Source: Pseudomonadota bacterium (lineage in GTDB: Bacteria > Pseudomonadota > Alphaproteobacteria > Rhizobiales > Xanthobacteraceae). Taken from it: a stretch of DNA of 64,000 bases. Location: the NCBI GenBank assembly GCA_018971625.1, contig JAGXAJ010000004.1, positions 33,478 through 97,477 of the forward strand, given 5' to 3'. Of the stretch, positions 7,689 through 17,641 are shown piece after piece. Both the position numbers and the translations under genes were made by a program. How positions within the stretch are numbered: position 1 is the first letter of the stretch; every line of letters begins with the position of its first letter. The notes under the pieces are model-generated. The model did no database searches, had not been told where the DNA came from, and saw nothing but the letters and a program-made list of their open reading frames with translations.

Positions 7689-10169
7689 CTACTGAATCTG
7701 CCCGCCGCCCGCCGTTGAGGAGGTCTGGGCGATAGTCCGCAGACCGAGCTGCAGCATGAACGCGTGGCTGAGCGTTGGCGGGGTCGCACCGGCGACGTAG
7801 GAATAGGCCGTGACGTAGTTGGCCGCCAGTATAAAGCAGTCGTCGACATAGCCTGCGCCGATCACATATTGGTTGATCTGGTTGGCGACGAGATCCCAGC
7901 GGGCGGCACCGGTGACCACCCAGTTCGCCGCGACCTTGGCGGTGGCGGTAGTGAGAATGCCCTCGCGGCGCGTCAAATATCCGAGTTCCGGCTGGGCGGC
8001 ATAATCGCCATACAGCATGCTGACCGACCAGCGATCGAAATTGGCCTTGCCTTCGGCCTCGAAGCGGTTGACTTCGCCGGTGGCTTCGTCGACCCGCGCA
8101 CGGGTGGCGAAGGTGTACGTATGGTTAGGCGAATACGACAGGCTGCCGACATAGTCCGACACCGGCTTGTCGAGGCCGGAATCCAGTCCGGTGTTGGTCG
8201 CGTCGGCGACCGCAAACGAGTTCAGGCCGAACAGTTGGTAGGACTGCCCGAACACCGCAGTGACGGTTCCACCATGATCGAATTGCGTGGTTGCCTGCAC
8301 GCCGGCATTGGCGCGGCCGCCACCCTCGACGCGGTCGTAGCCGGAGAACTTGTCAACACTGAACAGGTTGCTGGTGTCGAACACCATGCTCTGCGCATCT
8401 TCGTTGGGAAGCTTGCCGGCATAGGATTCGTTGGGACGGGCGATGACCTGCGCGATCGGCTCGATCGTCGTGGTTCCCCACGGCTGAACGTTGATGAAGG
8501 GATAACGATATTCGAGGCCGACCGTCGGCATCGCCCGCAACGCCTGGCTTTCGCCGGTCGGCAGGAAGTTCGAAACGCCCGGCTGGTTCGCCACTGAAGT
8601 GTCGATCGCGTCGGCGCGAAGGCTCGCGAACGGCGTCCAGATTTCGCCGGCGGAGTCCGTAAACGAACGTCGCCAATCCACTTCGCCGGTCGCGCGCGTG
8701 TAGGTGCCGGGCATGCCACGCAGCAGACAGTTGGCGCGGGTGATGTTGTTGGCGGGGTCGGCCGTCGTCGGCAGGCAACTGCCGTTGGCGAAGGCAGTCG
8801 CATTGGTGGCATCAAATGCCGCGGTGTCTCGCGTCAGGCTGGTGAAATTGCCCTTGTAGCTGAACTCGCCGCCCAGCACGTTATGGTTGACCACGTTGGA
8901 GTAATCGATGACCGGCGCGACCACCGGCACCTGGCTCTGATTGCCCGAGAAACTCAGGTAGTAGATCGTTCGCGCGTCGAAATAGCTGCGGTTGCCGACT
9001 CCGGTCAGATACAGCTGCGAGACCGCGTCGGTCGGCAGGTTCAGGAACGAGCCCATCGGATCCATGTACTGGGCCAGCCGATAATCGGATAGGAAGTAGT
9101 AATCCGACAGCACGACGCCGTCCCAGCCCCAAACCCATTTGTCGTTGAGCGCGAATTGGCCCTTGGTCTCGACGCCGCCACGGAACTGACGATCGCCGGG
9201 CTGGCCGGCGAAGGCGCCGGGGTCGGCCTGGTCGATGCCATAGGCGCGGATCTGGTACGACCCGTTCATCAGGCGCTGGCGGAATTCGGCCTGCATCAGC
9301 ACGCCCTGCTTGGTGGTGATGCGCGGGATGAAGGTCGCGTCATAGTCCGGCGCGATCGCCCAGTAGAACGGCACGTCAACGCCATAGCCGAAGGTCGTGT
9401 AGGATGTGAAGGCCGGCATCAGGAAGCCGGTCTTGCGCTTCACGGTCGGATCGGGCGTCGAGAAATACGGCAAATAGGCCATCGGAACGCCAAAGAATTC
9501 GAGCTGGGCGTTCTCGAAATAGAGCATCTTCTCGTTCTGGTCGTGAATGATGCGCTCGCCCTTGACCTGCCATAGCGGCGGCTTCTTCGGATCGTCCCGG
9601 CAGGGTGCGCAGGCGGTGTAAACGCCGTTCTCGAACACGGTGTAATTGCCGCTGGAGCGATCGGAGCGCGTCGCCGCCATCCGCGTGTTGTCGGCGGTGT
9701 CGACCCGCAGCGAATCGACGAAGCCGTCGCGGTAGTCGTCGCTGAGATCCATGATGTTGGCATAGGTGATCTTGCCGTCCGCATCGGTCATGCGGATGTT
9801 GCCCTCGGCATGCAGGCGCTTGGTCTTCTGATCGTAGATGACCTTGTCGGCCTCGACGCTGGTGCCGTTGTAGAACATCTGCACGTTGCCGACGGCCGAT
9901 ACCCGCGAGTTGTTGTAGTCGTAATCGACCTCGACCGCCTGCACGAGCATCTGTCCGTCGCTCGGCGGACGCGGCGGCACCACCCGTGTCGGTCCGCGGT
10001 TGTAAGTGAATTGCGCAGATGCGGGCGTGCTGAACGCGCTCGCCACCATCAGCCCGAGAACGAAGGCAAGGGATCTTTGGAAGGCGGCCAAGCGGGTCTC
10101 ATAACGGCGCACGAGAGTGCGCCGCCCGCATGCGGACGACCTGTCTTGGCGGGTGGCGACAACGGCCAC
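7689..10169 (-). CDS. lptD: LPS-assembly protein LptD
   Basis: LptD is the outer-membrane barrel that inserts lipopolysaccharide into the outer leaflet together with LptE. The 826-residue product has a signal peptide (LAFVLGLMVASAFSTPASAQ). An OstA/LptA-like jellyroll follows (VEVDYDYNNSRVSAVGNVQM, then IRMTDADGKITYANIMDLSD), then the large C-terminal barrel (FFGVPMAYLPYFSTPDPTVK onward). CAPCRDDPKKPPLW supplies a Cys pair. The start is a GTG whose G is the last base of the lptG TAG stop, preceded by AGGAGG at about 8 bases. An upstream ATG at 10505 would overlap lptG by over 300 bases and is rejected. Its neighbours lptF, lptG and a surA-like gene form one envelope-biogenesis operon. Confidence 0.95.
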   Translation of the reverse strand: MAVVATRQDRSSACGRRTLVRRYETRLAAFQRSLAFVLGLMVASAFSTPASAQFTYNRGPTRVVPPRPPSDGQMLVQAVEVDYDYNNSRVSAVGNVQMFYNGTSVEADKVIYDQKTKRLHAEGNIRMTDADGKITYANIMDLSDDYRDGFVDSLRVDTADNTRMAATRSDRSSGNYTVFENGVYTACAPCRDDPKKPPLWQVKGERIIHDQNEKMLYFENAQLEFFGVPMAYLPYFSTPDPTVKRKTGFLMPAFTSYTTFGYGVDVPFYWAIAPDYDATFIPRITTKQGVLMQAEFRQRLMNGSYQIRAYGIDQADPGAFAGQPGDRQFRGGVETKGQFALNDKWVWGWDGVVLSDYYFLSDYRLAQYMDPMGSFLNLPTDAVSQLYLTGVGNRSYFDARTIYYLSFSGNQSQVPVVAPVIDYSNVVNHNVLGGEFSYKGNFTSLTRDTAAFDATNATAFANGSCLPTTADPANNITRANCLLRGMPGTYTRATGEVDWRRSFTDSAGEIWTPFASLRADAIDTSVANQPGVSNFLPTGESQALRAMPTVGLEYRYPFINVQPWGTTTIEPIAQVIARPNESYAGKLPNEDAQSMVFDTSNLFSVDKFSGYDRVEGGGRANAGVQATTQFDHGGTVTAVFGQSYQLFGLNSFAVADATNTGLDSGLDKPVSDYVGSLSYSPNHTYTFATRARVDEATGEVNRFEAEGKANFDRWSVSMLYGDYAAQPELGYLTRREGILTTATAKVAANWVVTGAARWDLVANQINQYVIGAGYVDDCFILAANYVTAYSYVAGATPPTLSHAFMLQLGLRTIAQTSSTAGGGQIQ

Positions 10170-11266
10170 TACCCGTCCTCCTGATACAGCAAGGCCAAAA
10201 AGCCGGTGAGGCCGCCCACGCATACGGGCAGCCACGCCGCAGCGATCGGATGCATCAATTCGGCCTTGCTCAAATCCTCGGTTACTTTCGACAGAACGTA
10301 GAGCAGAAAGCCTGCGCCCACGCCACTTAAAACCATCTTTTGTACCCCGCCGAAGCGGAAGAAGCGCAGGCTTACCGAGGCCGCTACCATGACCATAGCG
10401 GCCAGCAGAAACGGCTGTGCGATGAGCTTGTGGTATTGCAACCGATAGCCGGCGGTCGCGAATCCCGAGCTTTCCGAAGACCGGATATAGCTCGGGAGTT
10501 GCCAAAAAGACACAGTTTCCGGCGTGGAAAAGCTATTCCGAACCTGGGCCACCGTCAGGCTGGTCGGCAGGATGAAACTATCCTGGTCGACCGGGGGGGC
10601 GTCGAGCGTGTAGCGCCGCACCGATTTGAACAGCCAATGCCCTTTCTCCAGTGTCGCTTCCCGCGCCTCGATTCGCTCCTTGAACTGGTTGTTGTTGTCG
10701 AACGCGAACACCGTCAGTCCGGTCAGCCGCACGCCCTGTTGCTCGCTGCGGGCGGCGTTGATGATGGTCTGGCCGTCCTCGTTCACCTGATTGATCCAGA
10801 AGCCGGCGGCATCCTGGATGCCACCTCCAGGCGCCGAGCCGAACAACTGGGCTTCCATTTGTTTGGAGATTTCACGCAAATTGGCGGACATCGGATTGTA
10901 AGCGACGGTCGCCAGCACGCCGAGCCCGATCGCGCTTGCCAGCGCCGGCGAGATGAACTGCCAGGCGGAAATGCCGGCAGCGCGGGCGACCACGAGTTCG
11001 AGGCGCCGCGACAGCGCCAGATAGCAGGTCATCGCCCCGATCAGGATGCAGAACGGCGTCAGCTTCTCGAGCAGTTGCGGCACCCGGAACAGCGATGTCT
11101 CGGCAACCATGATAGCGGATGCAGAAGCCAGCCCCGATGTCTTGCGCACCATCTCGATGTAGTCGACTAGCACCAGCAGCATGAAGATGCTGGCGAACAC
11201 GCCGATCGCCGAGATCACGAAGCGACCGGCGAAATAGCGTCCGAGCGTGTTGGTCAGCATGCTCAT
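10169..11266 (-). CDS. lptG: LPS export ABC transporter permease LptG
   Basis: LptG, with LptF and the LptB2 ATPases, extracts lipopolysaccharide from the inner membrane. The 365-residue protein begins MSMLTNTLGRYFAGRFV. It has three N-terminal membrane segments (GVFASIFMLLVLVDYIE first), a periplasmic beta-jellyroll region in the middle, and three C-terminal segments ending GGLTGFLALLYQEDG. The start ATG overlaps the lptF stop as ATGA, and its own stop overlaps the lptD GTG start. Both junctions indicate translational coupling. The LptG call, rather than LptF, rests on gene order and on its position next to lptD. Confidence 0.94.
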   Translation of the reverse strand: MSMLTNTLGRYFAGRFVISAIGVFASIFMLLVLVDYIEMVRKTSGLASASAIMVAETSLFRVPQLLEKLTPFCILIGAMTCYLALSRRLELVVARAAGISAWQFISPALASAIGLGVLATVAYNPMSANLREISKQMEAQLFGSAPGGGIQDAAGFWINQVNEDGQTIINAARSEQQGVRLTGLTVFAFDNNNQFKERIEAREATLEKGHWLFKSVRRYTLDAPPVDQDSFILPTSLTVAQVRNSFSTPETVSFWQLPSYIRSSESSGFATAGYRLQYHKLIAQPFLLAAMVMVAASVSLRFFRFGGVQKMVLSGVGAGFLLYVLSKVTEDLSKAELMHPIAAAWLPVCVGGLTGFLALLYQEDG

Positions 11267-12429
11267 GCGGTGGCCGGTCGTCCAAACAGCCGGAGCAGGC
11301 GAGCGTTGAAGTTGTTGATGGTTTCTATCAGCGCGGCAGGCGGTTCGATCACGATGCCCGCGACGATGACCCACAACCCTGTGCTGATCGCTGCCAGCAG
11401 CATCAGATACTGAACCAGCGGCGCTAGCGGCGATTTTACCGCCATCACCGAACAGGCGAAGCCGGCCATCCGCAGCCCGAACACGGCGAGGATCGAACTG
11501 CCGATCGAAAAATTGCGGCTCTGGCGCGTGGTGCGCGGCGTACCCAAAAAAGCGAAGGTGAGGGTGGCGAACACGAATGGATAGATCGGCGACATGAAGC
11601 GATCATGCAGTTCGGCGCGGAACTGACCGGGCAGTTGCTTGTAGATCGGATCGTTCTTGTCCGGGTACATCAGTTCCCAGAGATACCTTTCGCGAATGCC
11701 GAGCGCGACATCGTGACTCTGGTTGAATTTCGACATGTCGAAGGCGTAACGGCCGAACGCCACCAGTGCCGGATCCCGCTTGCCGGTCTCGAAGCGCTGG
11801 AGATTGCCATCCTCGAGAATCAGAAACGAACCGCTGTCGTTCTTTAGCACGGTTCCGTGGTCTGCGATGATGCTGACGCGCTCCTTGGGATCCCGGCGAT
11901 CGTCGATAAAGACGCCGGCGAGCAGGCCGCCCGGTTTTCGTTCTCGAATGCGGATGGTCAGGTTCTGTTCGAGCTGCGCGAAGCGGCCGGGCTGCAGGAT
12001 GTTGGTCAGCACGTCGGCGGTGATGTCGGCGTCCCATTGCTTGATTCGGCGCATGCCGTCCGGGGCCAGGTAGGCGGCGATAAATGCCACCATCGCCGCC
12101 ACCACGCAGGTGGCGTAGACGAACGGGCGGAACAACCGGTACGGCGACAGGCCGGCGGCGTTCATCACGATGATCTCCGAATCGGTGGCGAGCTTGTTCA
12201 GGGTATGGGAGATCGCGATCATCAGCGCGATCGGCGCGATGATCAGTACCAGCGCCGGAATTACCAGACTGGTGATGCCAAGAAAGGTCAGGATGGTTTG
12301 GCCCTGACTGGTCATCAGGTCGATGCCGCGCAACGCCTGGGTAATCCAGATCACGCCCGTCAGGCTGACCAGAACCACCGCAAACGACCCCAGAGTCGTG
12401 CGAAAGATATACTTGTCGATCGACCCCAT
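11263..12429 (-). CDS. lptF: LPS export ABC transporter permease LptF
   Basis: This is the partner permease of LptG in the LptB2FG lipopolysaccharide extractor of the inner membrane. The 388-residue product starts MGSIDKYIFRTTLGSFAVVL, and the first membrane helix continues from there. The second and third helices lie around ALVLIIAPIALMIAISHTLN and VYATCVVAAMVAFIAAYLAP. A periplasmic domain follows, then C-terminal helices (IYPFVFATLTFAFLGTP and others). It is the first gene of the - strand operon. The in-frame upstream extension to 12717 has no membrane or Lpt similarity and runs into the divergent promoter region. The shared gap with pepA (about 340 bases) should hold the operon promoter. 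Confidence 0.94.
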   Translation of the reverse strand: MGSIDKYIFRTTLGSFAVVLVSLTGVIWITQALRGIDLMTSQGQTILTFLGITSLVIPALVLIIAPIALMIAISHTLNKLATDSEIIVMNAAGLSPYRLFRPFVYATCVVAAMVAFIAAYLAPDGMRRIKQWDADITADVLTNILQPGRFAQLEQNLTIRIRERKPGGLLAGVFIDDRRDPKERVSIIADHGTVLKNDSGSFLILEDGNLQRFETGKRDPALVAFGRYAFDMSKFNQSHDVALGIRERYLWELMYPDKNDPIYKQLPGQFRAELHDRFMSPIYPFVFATLTFAFLGTPRTTRQSRNFSIGSSILAVFGLRMAGFACSVMAVKSPLAPLVQYLMLLAAISTGLWVIVAGIVIEPPAALIETINNFNARLLRLFGRPATA

Positions 12430-12766
12430 CGCTACCGCACGATCCCGCCTCGCAAACCGGAACCACAACAGCCGACCAATCCTGACGTCAGGATCCCGTT
12501 CGGTCGCGCCGCCATCGATCCGGAAAGCCCCACAGTTCTCAGTACCATCCCTTTGATCTGTCGACAAAATGGCTGCGCCAAGGCACCCTTGGGATATGGT
12601 TAATAATTCATCCCTGTGGCCCGTGCGCCACGTCAGCCCTTGGCTTTGCGGGCACGGGCAGGCCATAGTGATCTTGAAGCAACTTCTCACCCGGCTGCGC
12701 GACGTGGCCAAATCCATCCTGACGGCGTCTCTGGCCGACTAAACCTGATTCTTGGAGGATTTTCCC
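12430..12766. promoter_or_regulatory. Divergent intergenic region between lptF and pepA
   Basis: This 337-base gap separates the divergent lptF operon and pepA, so it should carry promoters for both. An AT-richer spot around 12596-12612 (ggttaataattc) is the most promoter-like part. A good Shine-Dalgarno (TTGGAGGAT) precedes pepA. No small gene, terminator or known riboswitch could be identified. Confidence 0.5.
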
Positions 12767-14269
12767 ATGCCCGACGCCGTCAAGGTCGGCTTCGTCCCGT
12801 TTTCTACCGCCTCGCGCGGCCTTCTGGTGGTTTTCTGCGACGACGCGTTGAAGTTCGGCGCGGCGACCCGCAAGGCGCTGGGATCCGCCGCTGGTTTGGT
12901 CGGTCGGGTGGCAACGGCCAACCAGTTCAAGGGCAAAAGCGGGTCCGCGCTTGATATTCTGGCTCCGCAGGGCCTCAAGGCCGCGCGGCTGATCGTGTTC
13001 GGCGTCGGCAAGCTCTCCGCGATCAAGGAGCATGATTTCCTCAAATGGGGTGGCGCGGTCGCCGGCAAATTGCGCGCCGGCAGCGACTCCGTCACGATTG
13101 TCGCGGACTTGCCCGACGGGCCGATGAAGCCCGCGCAGGCGGCCGCGCTGGCATCGGGCGTGCGGCTGCGCGCCTACAAATTCGATCGCTACAAGACCAA
13201 AAAGAAGGACGGCGAAGACGCGGCCTTGCAGGCCGACGTCTCGGTTGCGGTGGACGAGGTCAACGCCACGCGAAAAGCCTTCGAGCCTGATGGGCACATC
13301 GTCGATGGCGTGATCATCGCCCGCGAACTCGTCAACGAACCGCCGAACGTGCTCTTTCCCGTCGAGTTCGCCCGCCGCGCCGGCCTGTTGCGCAAGCTTG
13401 GCGTCGACGTCGAAGTGCTCGACGTCAACGCCATGACGAAGCTTGGAATGGGTGCGCTGCTTGGCGTGGCCCAGGGCTCCACGCGGCCGGCCCGCACCGT
13501 GATCATGCGCTGGAACGGCGGCAAGAAGGGCGACCAGCCGCTGGCTTTCATCGGCAAAGGCGTTTGCTTCGACACCGGCGGCATCTCGATCAAGGGTGCA
13601 TCCGGCATGGAGGACATGAAGGGCGACATGGGAGGGGCGGCCTGCGTGGTCGGGCTGATGCATGCGCTTGCAGCCCGCAAGGCGCGCATCAACGCGATCG
13701 GCGCCATCGGCCTTGTCGAAAACATGCCCGACGGCAATGCGCAACGTCCCGGCGACATCGTCACTTCGATGTCCGGCCAGACCATCGAGATCATCAACAC
13801 AGACGCCGAGGGTCGCCTGGTACTGGCCGACGTGCTCTGGTATGTCGCGAAGAAATGCAAGCCGAAATTCATGGTCGATCTCGCTACCCTGACCGGCGCG
13901 ATCCTGGTTGCGCTCGGCACCGAGCACGCCGGCATGTTTTCCAACAACGACGAACTGGCCGACCGGCTGACGAAGGTGGGGCTTGCGACCGGAGAAAAGG
14001 TCTGGCGCATGCCGCTCGGCCCGGAATACGACAAGCAGATCGACTCGCAATTCGCCGACATGAAGAACACCGGCGGCCGCAATGGCGGTTCGATCACGGC
14101 GGCGCAGTTCCTGCAGCGCTTCGTCGACGACACGCCCTGGGCGCATATCGACATCGCGGGAACGGCGATGGGAGCGCCGAAAACCGAAATCAATCATAGC
14201 TGGGGCTCGGGTTACGGGGTGCGGCTGCTGGAGCGGCTGGTCGCCGACTATTACGAGACGAAAAAATAG
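12767..14269 (+). CDS. pepA: Leucyl aminopeptidase (M17)
   Basis: This is a cytoplasmic dinuclear-metal aminopeptidase that removes N-terminal residues from peptides; some family members also bind DNA. The 500-residue protein has the M17 layout. A variable N-terminal domain is followed by the catalytic domain, with [19 protein letters not shown] (metal-binding lysine and aspartate), [13 protein letters not shown] and the signature [15 protein letters not shown] 12767 is chosen over an ATG five codons upstream because TTGGAGGAT lies at a good distance and the protein then begins [12 protein letters not shown]. holC follows after 10 bases, a pairing also seen in other proteobacteria. Confidence 0.96.
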   Translation: MPDAVKVGFVPFSTASRGLLVVFCDDALKFGAATRKALGSAAGLVGRVATANQFKGKSGSALDILAPQGLKAARLIVFGVGKLSAIKEHDFLKWGGAVAGKLRAGSDSVTIVADLPDGPMKPAQAAALASGVRLRAYKFDRYKTKKKDGEDAALQADVSVAVDEVNATRKAFEPDGHIVDGVIIARELVNEPPNVLFPVEFARRAGLLRKLGVDVEVLDVNAMTKLGMGALLGVAQGSTRPARTVIMRWNGGKKGDQPLAFIGKGVCFDTGGISIKGASGMEDMKGDMGGAACVVGLMHALAARKARINAIGAIGLVENMPDGNAQRPGDIVTSMSGQTIEIINTDAEGRLVLADVLWYVAKKCKPKFMVDLATLTGAILVALGTEHAGMFSNNDELADRLTKVGLATGEKVWRMPLGPEYDKQIDSQFADMKNTGGRNGGSITAAQFLQRFVDDTPWAHIDIAGTAMGAPKTEINHSWGSGYGVRLLERLVADYYETKK

Positions 14270-14279
14270 CGCAAACCCG

Positions 14280-14732
14280 ATGACCGAAGTTCTGTTCTAC
14301 CATTTGCAGGGTATGACGCTGGAAAATATCCTGCCGCCGCTTTTGGAAAAGTCGCTCGCGCGTGGCTGGCGCGTCGTCGTGCAGTCGACGTCGGAGGAAC
14401 GCGCCGACGCGCTCGATGCTCATTTATGGACGTATAGCGACGATTCGTTTTTGCCGCATGCTACCTGGCGCGTTGGCGATGCCGGCGAACAGCCGATTGT
14501 GCTGATCGCAGGGGAGGGCAATCCGAACAGGGCCAATGTGCGGTTTCTGGTTGATAGCGCGGCTTTGCCCGCCGATTCCGATGCCTATCAGCGGCTCGTG
14601 CTGGTCTTCAACGGTGACGACGGCGATGCGCTTGCCGCCGCACGCAGTGCCTGGACCGATTGCAAAACGCGTGGCTTCGAGGTCACATATTGGCAGGCCG
14701 ACGAGCGCGGTCGCTGGCAGCGGCGGCAATAG
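14280..14732 (+). CDS. holC: DNA polymerase III subunit chi
   Basis: HolC links the clamp loader to single-stranded DNA-binding protein at the replication fork. The 150-residue product starts MTEVLFYHLQGMTLENILPP. It contains the family pattern LLEKSLARGWRVVVQSTSEE, then LDAHLWTYSDDSFLPHATW and PIVLIAGEGNPNRANVRFLV, and ends GRWQRRQ. Length and motifs fit alphaproteobacterial HolC. It starts 10 bases after the pepA stop. A longer in-frame reading from 14082 runs through pepA and is not used. Confidence 0.93.
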   Translation: MTEVLFYHLQGMTLENILPPLLEKSLARGWRVVVQSTSEERADALDAHLWTYSDDSFLPHATWRVGDAGEQPIVLIAGEGNPNRANVRFLVDSAALPADSDAYQRLVLVFNGDDGDALAAARSAWTDCKTRGFEVTYWQADERGRWQRRQ

Positions 14733-14865
14733 CCGTCCGCCGCGGTTAATGATCGCGGTTAATGATATTGTGCGGTTTCCACTGTGGCGCTTGCCTACAG
14801 CCACGGTCATGCCGCAAAGTGATGGTGGGACAGCCGTTAGGCTGGGGCGAGGAACTCAGTTCATC

Positions 14866-15450
14866 GTGCGAGACAACATCGCTTATCGAAAACCGCTGCT
14901 GGCTTTGCTGCTGGTCGCGCCCGTCATGGCGGGCTGCGCGGGCGGAGCGAGCGATATGTTCCAGTCCGATCTGCTGTCGAAAGACGCGCAATGGTTTTCG
15001 CGAACCGGCCGCCTGACGATCAACAATGTTTCGATTGAGACACCTCCGTTGACTCCAAACAAGCCGGTGACGTCGGACGATCTGGTCAGCGCCGAAGGCT
15101 ATTGTCCGGGCATGGCGCCTCCGGCGGGCCCTGCGGACGCCAACGCGTTGACCGACGGTCCTGCCGGTGCGCCGCCGCCCGCGGGAACCGGCACGGTGGC
15201 GCTCGGTCATACCGAATGCGACGTGGTCCGCGGCATCGGGGCGCCGACAAGCGTCAACCTCTCGAACGATCCGCGCGCAGGACGCGTCGCGGTCGTCACA
15301 TGGTTGCAGGGTCCGCGTGCCGGAATCTACACCTTCACCAACGGACGGCTGTCCTCGGTCGAGCGCGCGCCGGAAGTGGAGCAGCCCAAGCCGGTCAAAC
15401 AGAAGAAGAAGACGAAGAAACCAAAGCCAAAACCGCCGGCGCCGACCTGA
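14866..15450 (+). CDS. Putative lipoprotein of unknown function
   Basis: About 194 residues start from a GTG at 14866 with GAGGA upstream. The hydrophobic leader (PLLALLLVAPVMAGCAGG) ends in a lipobox-like VMAGC, so acylation and outer-membrane or periplasmic anchoring is likely. A disordered Ala/Pro/Gly region separates the N-terminus from a compact segment, GHTECDVVRGIGAPTSVNL with VVTWLQGPRAGIYTFTNGRL. That segment resembles the small BamE/SmpA-type fold in pattern (GxxxxxVxxxxGxP...YTFxxGRL), but this is only a pattern match. The last 20 residues are very lysine/proline-rich, which could bind peptidoglycan or nucleic acid. Upstream ATG starts at 14749 and 14809 would bury the signal peptide. 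Confidence 0.72.
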   Translation: MRDNIAYRKPLLALLLVAPVMAGCAGGASDMFQSDLLSKDAQWFSRTGRLTINNVSIETPPLTPNKPVTSDDLVSAEGYCPGMAPPAGPADANALTDGPAGAPPPAGTGTVALGHTECDVVRGIGAPTSVNLSNDPRAGRVAVVTWLQGPRAGIYTFTNGRLSSVERAPEVEQPKPVKQKKKTKKPKPKPPAPT

Positions 15451-15499
15451 TTGCCTGTTTTTTTCGATCATTTCGAAAATCGAATCAGCCGGAATCGAG

Positions 15500-17359
15500 T
15501 CAGCCGGCCGCCTCGTCATATTGCGAACTCGCCTCCAGCCATTGCTCCTCGGCGCGCGCCAACGCGCTCGCTGCGCCCGCCCGCGCCTTGCCGAGCTGGG
15601 CCGCCTGTTTCGGATCGCGCGTAAACAAATCGGGCAGCGCGAGCGCGGTGTCGATCTTCGCAATGATCTCGGTGATGCGGGTGATCTCGGCTTCGGCCTC
15701 GGAAATCCGCTGCTTCGGTGACTTGCCGCTTCTGGCGCGCTGTGGCTTGTCGCGACCGTTGCCCGCACTGTTGCGTGAATCGGTCGGCGTGCCGCGTGCC
15801 GACAGCACCATGCGCCGGTAATCGTCGAGATCGCCATCATAGATTTTGACCGCATGGTCGGCAACGACCCACAATTGATCGGCGCAGGCCTCGATCAAAT
15901 AGCGGTCGTGCGAGACCATGATCACCGCACCGGGAAACTCGTTGATCGCTTCAGCCAATGCCGCGCGGCTGTCGATGTCGAGGTGGTTGGTCGGTTCATC
16001 GAGGATGATCATATTGGGGCCAAAGAAGGTCGCCAGCCCCAGCAGCAGCCGCGCCTTTTCGCCGCCCGACAGGCTCCTGACCAGGGTGTCGCCGGCCTTG
16101 CCGGAAAAGCCAATTGCGCCGGTGCGGCCACGTACCCGGGTTTCGGGCGCGTCGGGCATCAGCCGGCGGACGTGGTCGTAGGCCGAGCCGTCGAGATTGA
16201 GCTCGTCGACCTGGTGTTGCGCGAAATATCCGATCGCGAGCTTTTCGGCGCGGGTGACCTGACCGGAAAATGGCGGCAGCTTGTTGGCGAGCAGCTTTAC
16301 CAGGGTCGATTTGCCGTTGCCGTTGGAGCCGAGCAGGGCGATGCGATCATCAGTGTCGATGCGCAAGGTGACGCGATTGAGCACCGGCCTTTTCGGGTCA
16401 TAACCGACCGAGACGTTGTCGACCGCGATGATAGGCGGCGACAGCATCTTCTCTGGCGTCGGAAACAAGATTTCGTGGACGTCCTGGGTCACCAGCGCCG
16501 GGACCGGCTTCATTCGCTCCAGCATCTTGACGCGCGACTGCGCCTGACGGGCCTTCGAGGCTTTGGCCTTGAAGCGATTGACAAAGGCCTGCAGCCGCTT
16601 GCGCTCGTCGGCCTGACGTTTGGCGTGCCTGGCGTCCAGCATCTCGCGTGTGGCGCGCTGTTCCTCGAACGAGGAATAGGCACCCTTGTAGAGAGTCAGT
16701 TTCCCGCGATCGAGGCGCAGGATCTGGTCGACCGAAGTATCGAGCAGGTCGCGATCATGGCTGATCACGATCACGGTGCGTGGGTATTTCGCCAAATGGT
16801 CTTCCAGCCACAATGTACCTTCGAGGTCGAGATAGTTGGTCGGCTCGTCGAGAAGCAGCAGGTCGGGGGCCGCGAACAACGTCGCGGCGAGCGCGACCCG
16901 CATCCGCCAGCCGCCGGAGAATTCGGAGCAGGACCGCGCCTGGTCCGTGGTGGAAAATCCAAGCCCGGAGAGGATCGCGGCGGCGCGCGCCGGCGCCGAA
17001 TGCGCGTCGATATCGACCAGCCGGGTCTGGATATCGGCGATCCGCACCGGATCCTGCGCGGTTTCGGCTTCGTGGAGCAGCGCTTCACGTTCCAGATCGG
17101 CTTTCAATACGACATTGAGCAGGCTTTCCGGCCCGTCGGGCGCTTCCTGGGCAAGGCTGCCGATGCGCCAGCGCGGCGGGATCGAGATACTGCCGCTCTC
17201 CAAAGGCAGGTCGCCCCGGATCGCGTGGAACAAGGTGGATTTACCGACGCCATTGCGGCCGACAAACCCGACACGGGCGCCGGGCACGATTTGCACGGAG
17301 CTGTTGTCGATCAGGAGTCGTCCGGCGATCCGGATTGATATGTCGGTGAGCGAGAGCAT
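15500..17359 (-). CDS. ABC-F family ATP-binding protein
   Basis: This soluble protein of 619 residues has two ABC domains and no membrane segments, as in ABC-F translation factors that bind the ribosomal E site. Domain 1 has Walker A GRNGVGKST (about residue 35), signature EFSGGWRMRVAL and Walker B LLLLDEPTNYLDLE. The linker (Arg/Lys-rich KRQADERKRLQAFVNRFKAK) matches the P-site tRNA-interaction motif region. Domain 2 has GSNGNGKST, SLSGGEKARLLL and MIILDEPTNHLDID. A C-terminal extension of about 90 residues is basic then coiled-coil, as in the Uup/YheS type. A second, shorter ABC-F gene lies at 55780. The exact subfamily cannot be fixed by eye. Confidence 0.93.
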   Translation of the reverse strand: MLSLTDISIRIAGRLLIDNSSVQIVPGARVGFVGRNGVGKSTLFHAIRGDLPLESGSISIPPRWRIGSLAQEAPDGPESLLNVVLKADLEREALLHEAETAQDPVRIADIQTRLVDIDAHSAPARAAAILSGLGFSTTDQARSCSEFSGGWRMRVALAATLFAAPDLLLLDEPTNYLDLEGTLWLEDHLAKYPRTVIVISHDRDLLDTSVDQILRLDRGKLTLYKGAYSSFEEQRATREMLDARHAKRQADERKRLQAFVNRFKAKASKARQAQSRVKMLERMKPVPALVTQDVHEILFPTPEKMLSPPIIAVDNVSVGYDPKRPVLNRVTLRIDTDDRIALLGSNGNGKSTLVKLLANKLPPFSGQVTRAEKLAIGYFAQHQVDELNLDGSAYDHVRRLMPDAPETRVRGRTGAIGFSGKAGDTLVRSLSGGEKARLLLGLATFFGPNMIILDEPTNHLDIDSRAALAEAINEFPGAVIMVSHDRYLIEACADQLWVVADHAVKIYDGDLDDYRRMVLSARGTPTDSRNSAGNGRDKPQRARSGKSPKQRISEAEAEITRITEIIAKIDTALALPDLFTRDPKQAAQLGKARAGAASALARAEEQWLEASSQYDEAAG

Positions 17360-17455
17360 GCGGCCTTGTCACCAAAGCCGCAGCCAAAGGCAACCCGCGT
17401 GGGCGTGAAATGTCGGTCCGTCGATGACGCGAAATGCCTTCGGGTGTTTTTTTGG

Positions 17456-17641
17456 CTAGTTTTGCGCGAGACCTTCGTCATCGCGCCGGCGCAGTTCATC
17501 GATCAGGTGTTCGAGATGAGAGGACGGCTTGAGGGCATCCGGGCGCAGGTTCTGCCGCAGCCGTTCGCCAACGGCGTCGCAGATCGATCGGCTGGTAGCG
17601 TGATCGATTGTCTCGCTGATCTCGTTGATCCGGTTGGGCAT
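17456..17641 (-). CDS. Small hypothetical protein (61 aa)
   Basis: The proposed product, MPNRINEISETIDHATSRSI and onward, is a 61-residue charged alpha-helical protein with no membrane segment or signal peptide. Composition is typical for a real small cytoplasmic protein (balanced acidic/basic, ending RRRDDEGLAQN). The in-frame extension upstream to 17818 is rejected because it is Arg/Pro/Thr-rich and unlike a protein. The Shine-Dalgarno is weak (GCGGAAAC). Two copies of a 12-base motif lie about 120 bases upstream and may belong to its promoter. I do not recognise the family. Confidence 0.55.
   Translation of the reverse strand: MPNRINEISETIDHATSRSICDAVGERLRQNLRPDALKPSSHLEHLIDELRRRDDEGLAQN

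Noticed and set aside
12608..14197. A 529-codon minus-strand frame
   Set aside because: Antisense shadow of pepA without family motifs; pepA is certain.
15854..17338. A 494-codon plus-strand frame
   Set aside because: Antisense to the ABC-F gene; composition typical of a reverse-strand shadow.
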